Positions 1-8,803 of a stretch of DNA of 64,000 bases are shown in pieces. The position numbers and the translations under genes were made by a program. The number at the start of each line of letters is the position of its first letter. The first letter of the stretch is position 1. A model generated the notes under the pieces. The model saw only the letters and a program-made list of their open reading frames with translations, did no database searches and had not been told where the DNA came from. Origin of the DNA: Bacillota bacterium (GTDB lineage Bacteria > Bacillota > Clostridia > Christensenellales > CAG-138); contig JAEWYO010000070.1 in the NCBI GenBank assembly GCA_023395595.1, forward strand, positions 57,563 through 121,562, read 5' to 3'.

Positions 1-1
1 A

Positions 2-1093
2 ATGAAGCAGGCTTGCAAGACGCTCTGGGAAAACATCACCACCAAACGCATGTATATCACGGGCGGCATCGGCTCTTCGGGATTGCTAGAGCGCTTTACG
101 GTGGATTATGATCTGCCCAATGATCGCATGTATTGTGAATCCTGCGCTTCGATCGGGCTGATGATGTTCGGTCAGCGCATGAACCTGCTCACGCGGGATG
201 CTTCGTATTACGATGTTGTCGAGCGTGCGCTCTGCAATACCGTGCTCGCCGGTATTTCCGCCGCGGGGGATCGATATTTCTACGTCAATCCGTTGGAAGT
301 TTGGCCGGATAACTGCAAGTCCTCCACGTCGATGTCGCATGTGAAGCCCGTCCGTCAGGAGTGGTTCTCCTGCGCTTGCTGCCCGCCGAATATTGCGCGG
401 ACACTTGCGTCCGTCGGGCAGTATATCTATGCAGAGGACGAAAAATCCGTCTATATCAACCAATTTATCTCATCTAAACTGAAGACTTCGATAGCAGGGA
501 CGGATGTCTCGCTCTGCCTCGATTCCAGCTACATGGCAGATGGTTGCATCCGTATTTCGGTTGACAGTGCTTCCGCTCATCCGTTCACAGTGCGCGTGCG
601 CATTCCGCATTTCTTGAAGAACCCGGTGTTCCTACTGGATCAAACCGAAATTACGCCGGTGATTGAGAACGGATATGCAGTGCTGGCTGTTTCCCGCGCA
701 GGGGAGCAGACCTTCACCCTTCGTGGCCTTGTCGAACCGGAATTCTTTGTGGCAAACGATCAGGTGCGCGCCGACATCGGCAAACTTGCGCTGATGTTCG
801 GGCCTTATGTCTATTGCCTTGAGGAGATGGACAACGGGAAGAACTTGGCGAACGTATTTGTGCAGCCGCGAAATGCGATTGAGAAGAAGCCTCCTGTGGA
901 AGGAATGCCCGGCGCGCTGCCGACACTGGCATTCACCGGAGAGCGTCTCCTGCGCACGACGGAGCAAACCGGCGCGCTCTATGCGTCACCGAGTTTTGAG
1001 AAGACGCAGGCGGCATTGACCGCAATTCCTTACTGCCTCTGGTGCAATCGCGAACCCGGAGAAATGCTGGTTTGGATGAAGGCAAGCCTCTAA
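2..1093 (+). CDS. GH127 beta-L-arabinofuranosidase, 3' part (5' end outside window)
   Basis: C-terminal 363 residues of a glycoside hydrolase family 127 (DUF1680) enzyme, which releases beta-L-arabinofuranose from plant arabinan or hydroxyproline glycans. The reading frame enters from the left edge; the Met at base 2 is probably internal because family members have several hundred more N-terminal residues. Seen: a YITGGIGSS segment, Glu30 in the position of the HypBA1 acid/base Glu322, a CES(C) motif with Glu46 and Cys48, and a CACCPPN motif with Cys126 and Cys127. By alignment from memory with HypBA1, Glu46/Cys48/Cys126/Cys127 are the zinc ligands and Cys126 the nucleophile. No signal peptide can be judged. 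The ABC sugar importer 360 bp downstream fits uptake of the arabinosides it acts on. Confidence 0.9.
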   Translation: MKQACKTLWENITTKRMYITGGIGSSGLLERFTVDYDLPNDRMYCESCASIGLMMFGQRMNLLTRDASYYDVVERALCNTVLAGISAAGDRYFYVNPLEVWPDNCKSSTSMSHVKPVRQEWFSCACCPPNIARTLASVGQYIYAEDEKSVYINQFISSKLKTSIAGTDVSLCLDSSYMADGCIRISVDSASAHPFTVRVRIPHFLKNPVFLLDQTEITPVIENGYAVLAVSRAGEQTFTLRGLVEPEFFVANDQVRADIGKLALMFGPYVYCLEEMDNGKNLANVFVQPRNAIEKKPPVEGMPGALPTLAFTGERLLRTTEQTGALYASPSFEKTQAALTAIPYCLWCNREPGEMLVWMKASL

Positions 1094-1161
1094 TTCTAAC
1101 AAAGAGCTGGCAAACACGTCTGAAAAAATCTAAAACTCTCTAGTATCTACTTATCATTTGA

Positions 1162-1421
1162 AAGTTGCTGTAATGATCCGATGTCTGCGGCGCAAGCCGC
1201 AGGCACACCCGAAGATTCTATCTCTCACTTTGATCAGCAGACGGAAGTTGCTGTAATGCTCCGATGTCTGCGGCGTAAGCCGCAGCCACCCCGAAGATTC
1301 TATCTCTCGCTTTGATCAGCAGACGGAAGTTGCTGTAATGCTCCGATGTCTGCGGCGTAAGCCGCAGTCTCGCCCAAAGATTCGATCTCTCTGGTTTATA
1401 TCAGCAGCAGGAAGTTGCTGT
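1162..1421. repeat. 83-bp tandem repeat, three units plus a partial fourth
   Basis: Units begin with AAGTTGCTGTAATG at 1162, 1245 and 1327, and a final partial copy starts at 1412 (periods 83, 82 and 85 bp). Each unit carries a small perfect hairpin, TGCGGC-GTAA-GCCGCA (GCAA loop in unit 1), followed by GATTCTATCTCTC and TTTGATCAGCAGACGG. In the last copy CTGTAATG is changed to CTGTATAAT, giving a TATAAT hexamer at 1421-1426, 28 bp before the binding-protein start codon. The block fills most of the 360 bp between the GH127 gene and the ABC operon, where I see no gene. Function unknown: repeated operator, RNA hairpin array or simple duplication. Confidence 0.85.
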
Positions 1422-1453
1422 ATAATAAATAAATACAAGGAAGGGAATTGGAA

Positions 1454-2860
1454 ATGAAAACCAAGAAGTTACTTGCTCTGCTGCTTTGTGCCATGATGGT
1501 TTCCGCCCTGTTCGCATGCGCACAACCCGCAGCACCTGCAACCGAAGAACCCGCCACCGAGGCAACCGAAGCCCCCGCGGCCGAGGCAACCGAAGCGGCA
1601 CCCGCACCTGCAGAGAAGATTACACTCACCTTCTCGCTCTGGGGTGATCCTGCGGAGCAGGAAACGACGCAGAAAGCGCTCGACGTTTACAACAACTCGC
1701 AGGATAAAGTATACGTCAAAGCACTGCAAATCGGACGCGATGAGTATAACGAAAAGCTCCAGACTATGGCGACCGCTGGCGAAATGCCGGATTGCGGCAT
1801 GGTAGCGGAAGACACCGTGATCGCGTGGGCAAGAGACGGCCTGCTGTCCGATGTGGACATCTATGCCGGTCAGAAAAACCTGCCGCTGGACTACCTTGCA
1901 TTCAAGTACAACGGCAAGACCGTTGCCTATTCCTCTGCAAACGAAGTCCTCGCTCTGTGGTACAACAAAGCGATGTTCGACGCAGCAGGCATCCCCTATC
2001 CGCCGACCACGCTGGACAAGGCTTGGACGTGGGATCAGTTCGTTGAGGTTGCCAAGCAGTTGACGATTGACGCCAACGGCAAGCATCCGGGCGACGCCGG
2101 TTTCAACAAGGACAACATTGTCCAGTACGGCGCGTATGTCAACCAGTACACCTGGCAGCTCGAAGCATGGGCGCTCAGCAATGGCGGCAGCTTCTTCTCG
2201 GCGGATGGCAAATCTGTCGTGTTTGACGACGCAGCAATCGAAGGCATCCAGAAGGTGTTCGACCTGCATCTCGTGGACAACGTCGCTCCGCTGAATGACG
2301 GCACGCAGGACAACGGTTTTGCCAGCTCTCTGGGCGCAGGCAACGTTGCCATGTGCACCGAAGGCCAGTGGGCAACCGGATTCCGTTCCGGCCTGGAAGG
2401 CATTGACTACGGCGTTGCCGTTCTGCCCTACATGAAGGAAAAAGTGACCATCGCGACGGGCGGCCCGACGGGCGTGTTCGCAACGTCGAAATATCCGCAG
2501 GAAGCGGCCGAATTCCTCAGATGGTACAACAGCGAAGAAAACAACATCGGCACGATCATGGCGGGCTGGTGGATGCCCACAAAGCAAAACTGGTACACCG
2601 ATGAAACGCTGCTCAAGTCCTGGGTGGACGATTGCGAACTCCGCGCAGCGCTCCCGGCAGATGCCTACAAGACCGCGATTGTTGACGTCGCACTCAACAC
2701 CGAAGTCACGCATCAGACCGGCTGGTACTATACGCCGAATACGTTTGAAGTTCTCGTGAAGACCCTGCAGCCGGCGCTCGTGGAAGCGATTAACGGCAGC
2801 AAGACGGCCAAAGAAGTCATCGATTCCGTCCGGGATGCCATGCAGGCACAACTCGGCTGA
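1454..2860 (+). CDS. Sugar ABC transporter substrate-binding lipoprotein (family 1)
   Basis: Extracytoplasmic binding protein of a carbohydrate ABC importer, 468 residues, the usual length. The N-terminus is a lipoprotein signal (MKTKK, hydrophobic stretch, LFAC with lipidated Cys22), followed by a long Ala/Glu/Pro/Thr linker to about residue 60 that holds the domain away from the membrane. The mature part has the SBP_bac_1 pattern (LTFSLWGDP start, NKAMFDAAGIPYPPTT, PTGVFATSKYPQEAAEFLRW). ATG 1454 is chosen over the upstream TTG 1448 because AAGGAAGGG lies about 8 bp before it. First gene of an operon with two permeases and a DUF624 protein. Substrate unknown; an arabinoside or other plant oligosaccharide is suggested by the GH127 gene upstream. 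Confidence 0.9.
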   Translation: MKTKKLLALLLCAMMVSALFACAQPAAPATEEPATEATEAPAAEATEAAPAPAEKITLTFSLWGDPAEQETTQKALDVYNNSQDKVYVKALQIGRDEYNEKLQTMATAGEMPDCGMVAEDTVIAWARDGLLSDVDIYAGQKNLPLDYLAFKYNGKTVAYSSANEVLALWYNKAMFDAAGIPYPPTTLDKAWTWDQFVEVAKQLTIDANGKHPGDAGFNKDNIVQYGAYVNQYTWQLEAWALSNGGSFFSADGKSVVFDDAAIEGIQKVFDLHLVDNVAPLNDGTQDNGFASSLGAGNVAMCTEGQWATGFRSGLEGIDYGVAVLPYMKEKVTIATGGPTGVFATSKYPQEAAEFLRWYNSEENNIGTIMAGWWMPTKQNWYTDETLLKSWVDDCELRAALPADAYKTAIVDVALNTEVTHQTGWYYTPNTFEVLVKTLQPALVEAINGSKTAKEVIDSVRDAMQAQLG

Positions 2861-2898
2861 TCGAATCACCGAAACAGCATCGACTAGCAAATGAGCAA

Positions 2899-2939
2899 GC
2901 GGGGCGCCTGTATGGTACATGCCTATGCGGGTGCCCCGC
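2899..2939 (+). terminator. Hairpin between binding-protein and permease genes (partial terminator/stabiliser)
   Basis: GCGGGGCGCC (2899-2908) pairs with GGTGCCCCGC (2930-2939): ten pairs with one G-U, 21-nt loop, followed by GGTTCTTATTTT. It lies 38 bp after the binding-protein stop and 34 bp before the permease start, so it probably lets the binding protein be made in excess by partial termination or by blocking 3' decay. Confidence 0.6.
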
Positions 2940-2972
2940 GGTTCTTATTTTCCAGGAAAGTGTGAGATCGTC

Positions 2973-3914
2973 ATGACAAACAAGAGGAAACGGGCGAAGA
3001 TCGCGGTCAACGAACAACGCGCGGCATATATTTTTCTCATTCCCGCGCTGCTCGGGTTGACATTCATTACGTATTTGCCCCTGCTGGCCGTATTCGGCAT
3101 CAGTTTGACCGATTTAAACGTCGGCCATTTCATCAAGGGAGGATCGATGCCTCCGGTGAAATTTGTCGGCTTAGAAAACTTCAAAGAAATCTTTCAAAAC
3201 CCGAGCATCGATTTTCTCAATTCCATCAAAGTAACCGTCGTTTTTGCTTTGCTCGCTGTGGTCAGCAGCATTGTGTATTCGCTGTTGGTTGCGATGCTGC
3301 TCAATCGCAAGATGCCCGGGCGCGGCCTCTTCCGCGCGATTTTCTATATCCCGTATATTCTGCCGGCAACGGCTGTGATGATCAGCTGGTGGTTTCTACT
3401 CAAATATGACGGAGGGTTGATCAACTACATTTTAGTGAGCCTAGGCCTTGGGAAGTCCTATTTCCTTTCCGCGGCGAACACCGCGCTGCCGTCTCTTGCG
3501 ATGATTGCGGTCTGGACGTCCGGCAACTTGATTGTGATATTCCTTGCGGGATTGCAGAATGTGCCGCGTGTCTACCACGAGGCGGCGGAGATCGACGGAG
3601 CCAACGCTTGGCAGCGCTTTTGGAATATTACGATTCCGAGCATGACGCCGATCATCTTCTACAATCTTTTGATGAGCCTTGTTGTCAATCTACAGGTCGT
3701 GGTTCCCGCACTGGCGGTTACAAAAGGCGGGCCGGGTAAATCTACGATGTTTATGACCTATCTGATGTATCAGACCGGCTTTCGAGGTCGGGCACTGGGA
3801 CAGGCGGGCGCGATCGCGTTTGTGTTTTTCATTGTAGCTGCGATTCTCGCGTTTGTACTGTTTGCAACGTCCAAGAGCTGGATTTACGATGAGGGGGGAG
3901 AGGACAAGAAATGA
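2973..3914 (+). CDS. Sugar ABC transporter permease, MalF type
   Basis: Inner permease of a carbohydrate ABC importer, 313 residues, about six membrane segments. The cytoplasmic EAA loop that docks the ATPase is visible near residue 220 (HEAAEIDGANAWQRFW, then ITIPSMTP). The N-terminus is a basic MTNKRKRAKI followed by the first helix. ATG 2973 is preferred because AGGAAAG lies upstream and the in-frame extension before it overlaps the hairpin. It overlaps the next permease by 4 bp (ATGA), so the two are translationally coupled. No ATPase gene is in this operon; a shared MsmX-type ATPase encoded elsewhere is the usual arrangement in Firmicutes. Confidence 0.9.
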   Translation: MTNKRKRAKIAVNEQRAAYIFLIPALLGLTFITYLPLLAVFGISLTDLNVGHFIKGGSMPPVKFVGLENFKEIFQNPSIDFLNSIKVTVVFALLAVVSSIVYSLLVAMLLNRKMPGRGLFRAIFYIPYILPATAVMISWWFLLKYDGGLINYILVSLGLGKSYFLSAANTALPSLAMIAVWTSGNLIVIFLAGLQNVPRVYHEAAEIDGANAWQRFWNITIPSMTPIIFYNLLMSLVVNLQVVVPALAVTKGGPGKSTMFMTYLMYQTGFRGRALGQAGAIAFVFFIVAAILAFVLFATSKSWIYDEGGEDKK

Positions 3915-4813
3915 GCGAATCTGCCGTTCAAACTGGAGCCAAGAAGAAGTACAAGCCGATTCGCAGTTCCATCAGGAGCAAGAAGAGAAGTCAACAGATT
4001 GCGGATACGGTTTCGTTTCTGATTGTTGTGATCCTTGCTGCCCTCGTGATGCTGCCCATCTGGTGGATGATCCGTTCCTCGTTGATGAAGAGCCTGGAGA
4101 TCTTTCGGTGGCCGCCGCAATTTTTCCCGAAAGAATGGCTGTTTTCCAACTATAACATCAAGCCGACTACGTTCGACTTCTGGCGGTATCTGGGAAACAC
4201 GCTTACGATCGTTGTGCCCAGCGTCGTATTCGGCACGATCACAGCGACGTTCTGCGGCTATGCATTTGCGCGCCTGCGCTTTCGCGGCAAAGCCTTTCTG
4301 TTCTCTCTTTGCGTGGGCTCGATGCTGCTGCCGACGATGGTAACACTGATTCCGCTCTACATTGCGTGGTCGAGCCTGGGGTTGACGGACACCTATTGGC
4401 CGCTGATTCTGCCGTATCTTTGCGGCGGCGGAGCGTTCAATATCTTCCTGATCAGGCAGTTTATCAAGACGCTCCCGCGTGAGCTGGATGAATCGGCCTC
4501 CATCGATGGCGCCGGATATTTTCGAACGCTGGTGAGCATCATCCTGCCCTCCATCAAGCCCGCGATCATCGTCGTTGCGCTATTGATTTTCATTACAACA
4601 TGGAACGACCTGTTGCAACAAACCATCTATATCTCCTCCCGCGAAAAATACACCATGGCGGTTGGGTTGACCACGTTTATGGGATCGTTTAAAAACGATT
4701 ATGCGGGTATGTTTGCCGCAACGTGCCTTTCGTTTATCCCCGGCGTTGTTGTGTATTTACTCGGTCAAAGACACTTTGTAGAAGGCATAGTCATGACGGG
4801 CATGAAAAACTGA
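3911..4813 (+). CDS. Sugar ABC transporter permease, MalG type
   Basis: Second permease of the same importer, 300 residues with about six membrane segments. The EAA-type loop is ELDESASIDGAGYFRTLVSI with ILPSIKPA. Its start codon sits inside the end of the previous gene behind a strong GAGGGGGGAGAGGAC ribosome binding site. Its stop overlaps the following ATG (TGATG), so all three downstream genes of the operon are coupled. Basic N-terminus precedes the first helix, as in CUT1-family MalG-like proteins. Confidence 0.92.
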   Translation: MSESAVQTGAKKKYKPIRSSIRSKKRSQQIADTVSFLIVVILAALVMLPIWWMIRSSLMKSLEIFRWPPQFFPKEWLFSNYNIKPTTFDFWRYLGNTLTIVVPSVVFGTITATFCGYAFARLRFRGKAFLFSLCVGSMLLPTMVTLIPLYIAWSSLGLTDTYWPLILPYLCGGGAFNIFLIRQFIKTLPRELDESASIDGAGYFRTLVSIILPSIKPAIIVVALLIFITTWNDLLQQTIYISSREKYTMAVGLTTFMGSFKNDYAGMFAATCLSFIPGVVVYLLGQRHFVEGIVMTGMKN

Positions 4814-5544
4814 TGGCCAGCCAGAGGCAGGACGGATTCTGGGAAAGACTGGGCGCGAAGCGATTTGCACCCGGCCAAGGTGTTACGCAACCGCCGCCCG
4901 CCGCGGGCTGGAGGCGGTTTTTCTTCGTGCTTGGAACACATTTCTGGAAACTGGTTTCGTTGAACCTGCTATTTGTAGTCTTCAGCATTCCGTTGGTTAC
5001 AATTCCCGCCGCATTGTGCGGAATTAATCGCGTTATGATCAAGCTCTATCGGGAAGGGAACTGCTTCGTTTGGACGGAGTTTATCAAGGAATTTCGGTCA
5101 AATCTCTGGAAGGCGATGCCGTTTGGCATCCTCGGTGCGGTTTTGCTGTTTGCGTCCTACTATTTTCTTAGCATTGGCACATCCATAGCGGCAGACCGTG
5201 TCGAGCTGATTTCGGCTTCGATCGGGATTTTGCTGCTGACCTTCTCAGCGTTGTTTCTCCAATATGTCTTTGTGTTTTTACCGACGCTGGATCTGAAAAA
5301 CAGACAGATCGCCCGCAACGCTTTTCTTGTGATGTGTATGGAGTGGAAGACCAATCTTGTGATTCTTGCGGCTGTGCTGCTTTCGGTTCTGCTCATGCTC
5401 TTGCTCTTCCCGTACTCCATCTTTCTTGCGGTAACTGTTTTGTTTGCCTTGCAGCAGTTTGTCATCTGCGCCGCAATCAATGAGCCGCTGCAGCGTCGCA
5501 TCATCGGACCCGCGGAAGAAAGCAGCCCCGACGCTCAAACGTAA
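4813..5544 (+). CDS. DUF624 (YesL-like) membrane protein
   Basis: Integral membrane protein of 243 residues in the DUF624/YesL family, whose members sit beside CUT1 sugar importers and YesMN systems in Firmicutes; their exact role is not established. Seen: the family pattern with an aromatic FWKLVSLNLLFVVFSIP first helix, then PAALCGINRVMIKLYREGN and a FIKEFRSNLWKA segment, and three or four further hydrophobic helices to the end. The start at 4813 overlaps the previous stop by one base; the longer in-frame extension inside the permease gene is not used. Last gene of the operon, followed 100 bp later by a strong terminator. Confidence 0.85.
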   Translation: MASQRQDGFWERLGAKRFAPGQGVTQPPPAAGWRRFFFVLGTHFWKLVSLNLLFVVFSIPLVTIPAALCGINRVMIKLYREGNCFVWTEFIKEFRSNLWKAMPFGILGAVLLFASYYFLSIGTSIAADRVELISASIGILLLTFSALFLQYVFVFLPTLDLKNRQIARNAFLVMCMEWKTNLVILAAVLLSVLLMLLLFPYSIFLAVTVLFALQQFVICAAINEPLQRRIIGPAEESSPDAQT

Positions 5545-5845
5545 CGAAACGGCAGGTTGACAGAAGGCTGGCACTACAAAACTTGCTATACTTTCATGCA
5601 ATAGTGCAATCCGAACAAAACCGGATGGAATGGACGAAAGCAAAACCTCCAATCGCTTTTCTCGCGATTGGAGGTTTTTTCAACTCGTTTTTGAATCAGT
5701 CGGATGGTTTCAACGACAGCAATGAGAGGGAAAACTCTTGCAAAATGAACATTCGCGCAAACCGTGAAGGGGGGGCGTGGGTATCGCGTGCAGCGGATTG
5801 TTTGCATTTTCTATCATTGCTGGATTGAACAAAGCTTGGTAAGTA
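5545..5845. other. Intergenic region between convergent genes
   Basis: No gene supported. It holds the bidirectional terminator at 5643-5680 and an extended -10-like TGCTATACT at 5584-5592 with no good -35. An 81-codon reading frame from 5583 runs through the terminator and has no ribosome binding site, so it is not called. Confidence 0.6.
5643..5680. terminator. Bidirectional intrinsic terminator
   Basis: AAACCTCCAATCGC (5643-5656) pairs perfectly with GCGATTGGAGGTTT (5664-5677) around a 7-nt loop, followed by a run of T to 5680. The opposite strand also ends in a short T run, so it can serve both the DUF624 operon and the convergent SpoIIP operon. Confidence 0.9.
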
Positions 5846-6760
5846 CTATGAATCCGCTTTAATTGGACAAACGGTTTCAATCGCGTCCGCAAGATATGGC
5901 ACGGTGTTTCGTGCGGCCTCCAGCGTGTCCGCATTGGTGCCGATTTCGGCAAGCAAACACAGACCCATGTGTTGGTTGAAGCGACCAACCTTCAGGCGGA
6001 TCGGCTTGACCAGATCCGGTTGTTTTGCTGCGATCTCCTCCATCAGCGAGAGCGCGAAGGTATAGTTGTTTTTCCAGTCGGGCAGTGTGTCATATTCACC
6101 GTCATAGGTACCGATTCCGGTGCCAACGACAAAAAACAGCTTCGCATAAGGCACGTTGTCGATCAGGATCGTGTTTTCTGAGCGACCTTGCTGCTTGCTG
6201 GAGTTTCGGTGGAGATCGATGTAGAGATCGACATTGTCATATTTCTGCATGAGCGCGAGCGAGCGGGAATATGCACTGGTGATGTCCTCGCCTTCCACGT
6301 CGGTTGTGTCGTGAATGACCGTGAAACCACGCTTTTCGAGCGCTTTTTGCAGCGCGTTTCCCACCGCAACGACGTTGTATCGCGTGTTTTCGGTGCGTCC
6401 TCGCTCGGTTTCAATGTACTCGCCCTGCGTGGTCAGAAGATACGATTCCGTCGCATGCGTGTGGTAGATTAGCACGACCGGCTTGTGGTCGAAGGCATAG
6501 CTTGCCGGGCTGAACCCTGCAGCGATGTCGCTGCGGAGTGTGATGTCGCCGTCCTCGTCGATGAGCATCTCCGGCACGGGAGTTGGTGAGGGAGACGGCG
6601 TTGGTGGCTGGGTCTCGATGACAATCGGCGTGCTTTCAGGCGCGGAGTTTGCCGCGGGTTGCGCCGCTTTCGGTGCGCCTGCGCAGCCGGAAAGCAGCAC
6701 AAGCGCCAGAAAAAACATGACAGGCAGGATTGCTTTTGACAATCGGGAACGCTGCTTCAT
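5846..6760 (-). CDS. SpoIIP-family peptidoglycan amidase/endopeptidase, lipoprotein form
   Basis: 304 residues. The SpoIIP family cleaves peptidoglycan stem peptides and cross-links during spore engulfment. Seen: lipoprotein signal with LLSGC (Cys26), a Pro/Ser/Thr linker (residues 30-63), then the catalytic domain with IYHTHATESY (His100, His102, Glu105), YIDLHRNS (His184) and NQHMGLCLLAEIG (Glu272), matching the zinc-site motifs of the family. Classical SpoIIP is anchored by a membrane helix and is encoded next to gpr; this one is a predicted lipoprotein and is coupled by 4 bp to a sensor kinase. That context suggests a cell-wall job in vegetative or stress conditions, or a sporulation role under the adjacent two-component system. 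Confidence 0.88.
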   Translation of the reverse strand: MKQRSRLSKAILPVMFFLALVLLSGCAGAPKAAQPAANSAPESTPIVIETQPPTPSPSPTPVPEMLIDEDGDITLRSDIAAGFSPASYAFDHKPVVLIYHTHATESYLLTTQGEYIETERGRTENTRYNVVAVGNALQKALEKRGFTVIHDTTDVEGEDITSAYSRSLALMQKYDNVDLYIDLHRNSSKQQGRSENTILIDNVPYAKLFFVVGTGIGTYDGEYDTLPDWKNNYTFALSLMEEIAAKQPDLVKPIRLKVGRFNQHMGLCLLAEIGTNADTLEAARNTVPYLADAIETVCPIKADS

Positions 6761-8034
6761 TTTGCGTCCTTTCTGACTTTGTGCGTACTTGCACCACGCA
6801 GTGGAAAGGTGATTGTAAACGTTGTTCCGGTTTCGGCGGCACTCGCAACTGCGATTTTTCCGTCGTGTTCTTTCACGATGCTTTGCGCGATGGAGAGGCC
6901 AAGACCGTAACCGCCTGCACTTCTGGCGCGATCGACACGATAGAATCGCTCGAATAGATGCGGCAGCTCCTCCTCTGGGATTGGGGTTCCGGTGTTGTGC
7001 ACGCGCAGACTCGCGTTTCCGCCCTCCGTGCGTAGATCGACATCCACGGTACCATGCGCGTTGACATATTTCAGCGCGTTGTCAAGCAAAACGCCGCAAA
7101 GCCTACGGAGCTTTGGCTCGCTGCCGGTGAGTACAATGTCCGGCTGGATGGCATCCGTTAGTGTGATGCCGGACTCAAACGCCAGCGATGCAAAGGAGAG
7201 AATGCTTCCCTGCGCAACGTCGGAAAAATTGACATCCGATAGAGTTTCCTTGTTCATGGAGTCGTCCGTCTTGGCAAGAAACAGTAAATCTTCAACGAGG
7301 GACTTCATCCGCTCCCCTTCGGATTGCGTGTTCTCGATCCATTGGTGCTCCTGCGCGATGGTTTGATCCTTGTGCGACAGCAGAATTTTCTGGTTGGCGA
7401 GGATCACGGTCAGAGGTGTCTTGAGTTCGTGGCTGGCATCTGCGACGAACTGCTTCTGCCGGTTCCAGGCGGTGTCAACCGGCTTGAGCGCCAGATTCGC
7501 CAACAGCAGGCTCACAAAGAAGAACGCCAGCAGCGCAAGCGCGCCGATGACCAGTGCAGACAGGACAAGCTCCGTCATGGCGGCGATATCGCTGGTTGCG
7601 TCGATAAACGCAACGCGTGTTTCGCCCTGACTGGATGAGACCAGATAACGCAGAGAATAGTCGCGAATCAAACCGGAGTCCTGCTTGGAATTTATGGCGA
7701 TCTGCGCCAGCGTTTGTGCCGTTTCGTCGTTGATATTGACGGAGTGGACAGATTGAATACTCGCTGTTCCTTCGTTGTCAACCAATAGGACGAAACCAAC
7801 AAAGAAGTCATTCTTCTTCGGCGCAAGTCCGTCCTGCCGATCCTTTGATTTGCCGATCTCAAGCTTTGGCGCATCCTCGCCGCGCCGATCGAGCAGCGCG
7901 GACAACGTTCGCATCGCGTTTTGCTGTTGTGTGTTCTCTGTATAGAGGCATAGGCCGGTGAAGACGGCCAGCAAAACCACGAGAACGAGCGACATATTAA
8001 TCAAAACAAGCTTTCGCCGCAGTTGTCGAATCAT
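6757..8034 (-). CDS. Sensor histidine kinase (OmpR-partner type)
   Basis: 425 residues. An N-terminal membrane helix (about 9-31), a roughly 120-residue extracytoplasmic domain, and a second helix (about 154-180) precede the kinase core: FVADASHELKTP with phospho-accepting His202, then NALKYV (N box), a DxGxP-like HNTGTPIPEEELPHLFERFYR and GGYGLGLSIA (G box). The extracytoplasmic domain has no recognised ligand motif. Start overlaps the regulator gene by 4 bp and the stop overlaps the SpoIIP gene by 4 bp, so all three are translated as a unit. It probably phosphorylates the regulator encoded just upstream. Confidence 0.93.
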   Translation of the reverse strand: MIRQLRRKLVLINMSLVLVVLLAVFTGLCLYTENTQQQNAMRTLSALLDRRGEDAPKLEIGKSKDRQDGLAPKKNDFFVGFVLLVDNEGTASIQSVHSVNINDETAQTLAQIAINSKQDSGLIRDYSLRYLVSSSQGETRVAFIDATSDIAAMTELVLSALVIGALALLAFFFVSLLLANLALKPVDTAWNRQKQFVADASHELKTPLTVILANQKILLSHKDQTIAQEHQWIENTQSEGERMKSLVEDLLFLAKTDDSMNKETLSDVNFSDVAQGSILSFASLAFESGITLTDAIQPDIVLTGSEPKLRRLCGVLLDNALKYVNAHGTVDVDLRTEGGNASLRVHNTGTPIPEEELPHLFERFYRVDRARSAGGYGLGLSIAQSIVKEHDGKIAVASAAETGTTFTITFPLRGASTHKVRKDAK

Positions 8035-8711
8035 GCCTCTGCCTCCGTTCCCAGTCGATAGCCAAGCTTTCGTATGGTTTGAATACTCACCCTTGAGCCG
8101 ATGAAAAACAATTTTTTGCGGAGGAAGGAGATATACGCCTCCACATTATTATCCTCCGCCTCGCTTTCCGGCCCCCAGACTTTGACGATGAGTTGCTCCT
8201 TCGGCACGATGGTGCTTTGCGAGAGCATGAGTAGTTTCATCACTTCAAACTCTTTGAAGCTTAGCCGGATTCGTTTCGCTCCACAGCGCAGATCGCTGTT
8301 GGTCAACTCCAGTACGATGTCTTCAAAGCGCATCTCTTCCAGAAACACCTCGCCCTGCCGACGGGTCAGCGCGCGGATGCGCGCAGTGAGTTCTTCCGGC
8401 GCAAACGGTTTGGTCATGTAATCGTCCGCGCCGCAATCCAGACCGTTGATCTTGCTCTCCAGTTCATCGCGCGCGGTCAGCATCAGAACGGGGATTGCGA
8501 CTTTATCACGCCGCAGCGCGCGGACAACATCGTAGCCGTTTCTCTTTGGCAGCATGACGTCCAGAATCATGGCATCATAGTCGCCTGTACGCGCATACTG
8601 ATAACCATCTTCTCCATCATAAACCGTGTCCACGGTATATCTCTGCTCCCGCATGATCTGTGTCAGCGCATCCGCGAGCCGCTTTTCGTCTTCTACTACC
8701 AAGATTCGCAT
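8031..8711 (-). CDS. OmpR-family response regulator
   Basis: 226 residues: receiver domain with acidic pocket (VVEDE), phospho-acceptor Asp51 in ILDVMLP, and Lys101 in MTKPF, followed by an OmpR-type winged helix (residues about 125-222, with the recognition region SEAEDNNVEAYISFLRKKL and a C-terminal TIRKLGYRL). ATG 8711 is chosen because it begins the canonical MRILVVEDE and has AGGGGG about 10 bp upstream; a longer in-frame extension is unlikely. First gene of the regulator-kinase-SpoIIP operon. It likely binds the repeated half-sites at 8847-8886 in front of the divergent polyphosphate-polymerase operon. Confidence 0.93.
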   Translation of the reverse strand: MRILVVEDEKRLADALTQIMREQRYTVDTVYDGEDGYQYARTGDYDAMILDVMLPKRNGYDVVRALRRDKVAIPVLMLTARDELESKINGLDCGADDYMTKPFAPEELTARIRALTRRQGEVFLEEMRFEDIVLELTNSDLRCGAKRIRLSFKEFEVMKLLMLSQSTIVPKEQLIVKVWGPESEAEDNNVEAYISFLRKKLFFIGSRVSIQTIRKLGYRLGTEAEA

Positions 8712-8773
8712 GGAATCATTACCCCCTGATGCAACCAAACTTACGATCAATCGATCTTTTCTGTTCCAAGTTC

Positions 8774-8803
8774 AGTATAAGCTGTTTGTGTGTCCGCGGG
8801 CAA
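8774..8803 (-). promoter_or_regulatory. Possible promoter of the regulator operon
   Basis: On the minus strand TTGCCC (8798-8803) and TATACT (8774-8779) are separated by 18 bp. The -10 is good, the -35 moderate. The -35 lies inside the hairpin at 8794-8818. Confidence 0.35.

Noticed and set aside
1162..1421. CRISPR array
   Set aside because: Units are 83 bp and nearly identical along their whole length; there are no variable spacers and no cas genes.
5557..5592. TTGACA and TATACT as a promoter for a short RNA ending at the 5643-5680 terminator
   Set aside because: The spacing is 24 bp, too long for a sigma-A promoter; only the extended -10 remains, which is weak evidence.
5583..5828. 81-residue plus-strand protein
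   Set aside because: It reads through a strong terminator stem and has no ribosome binding site.
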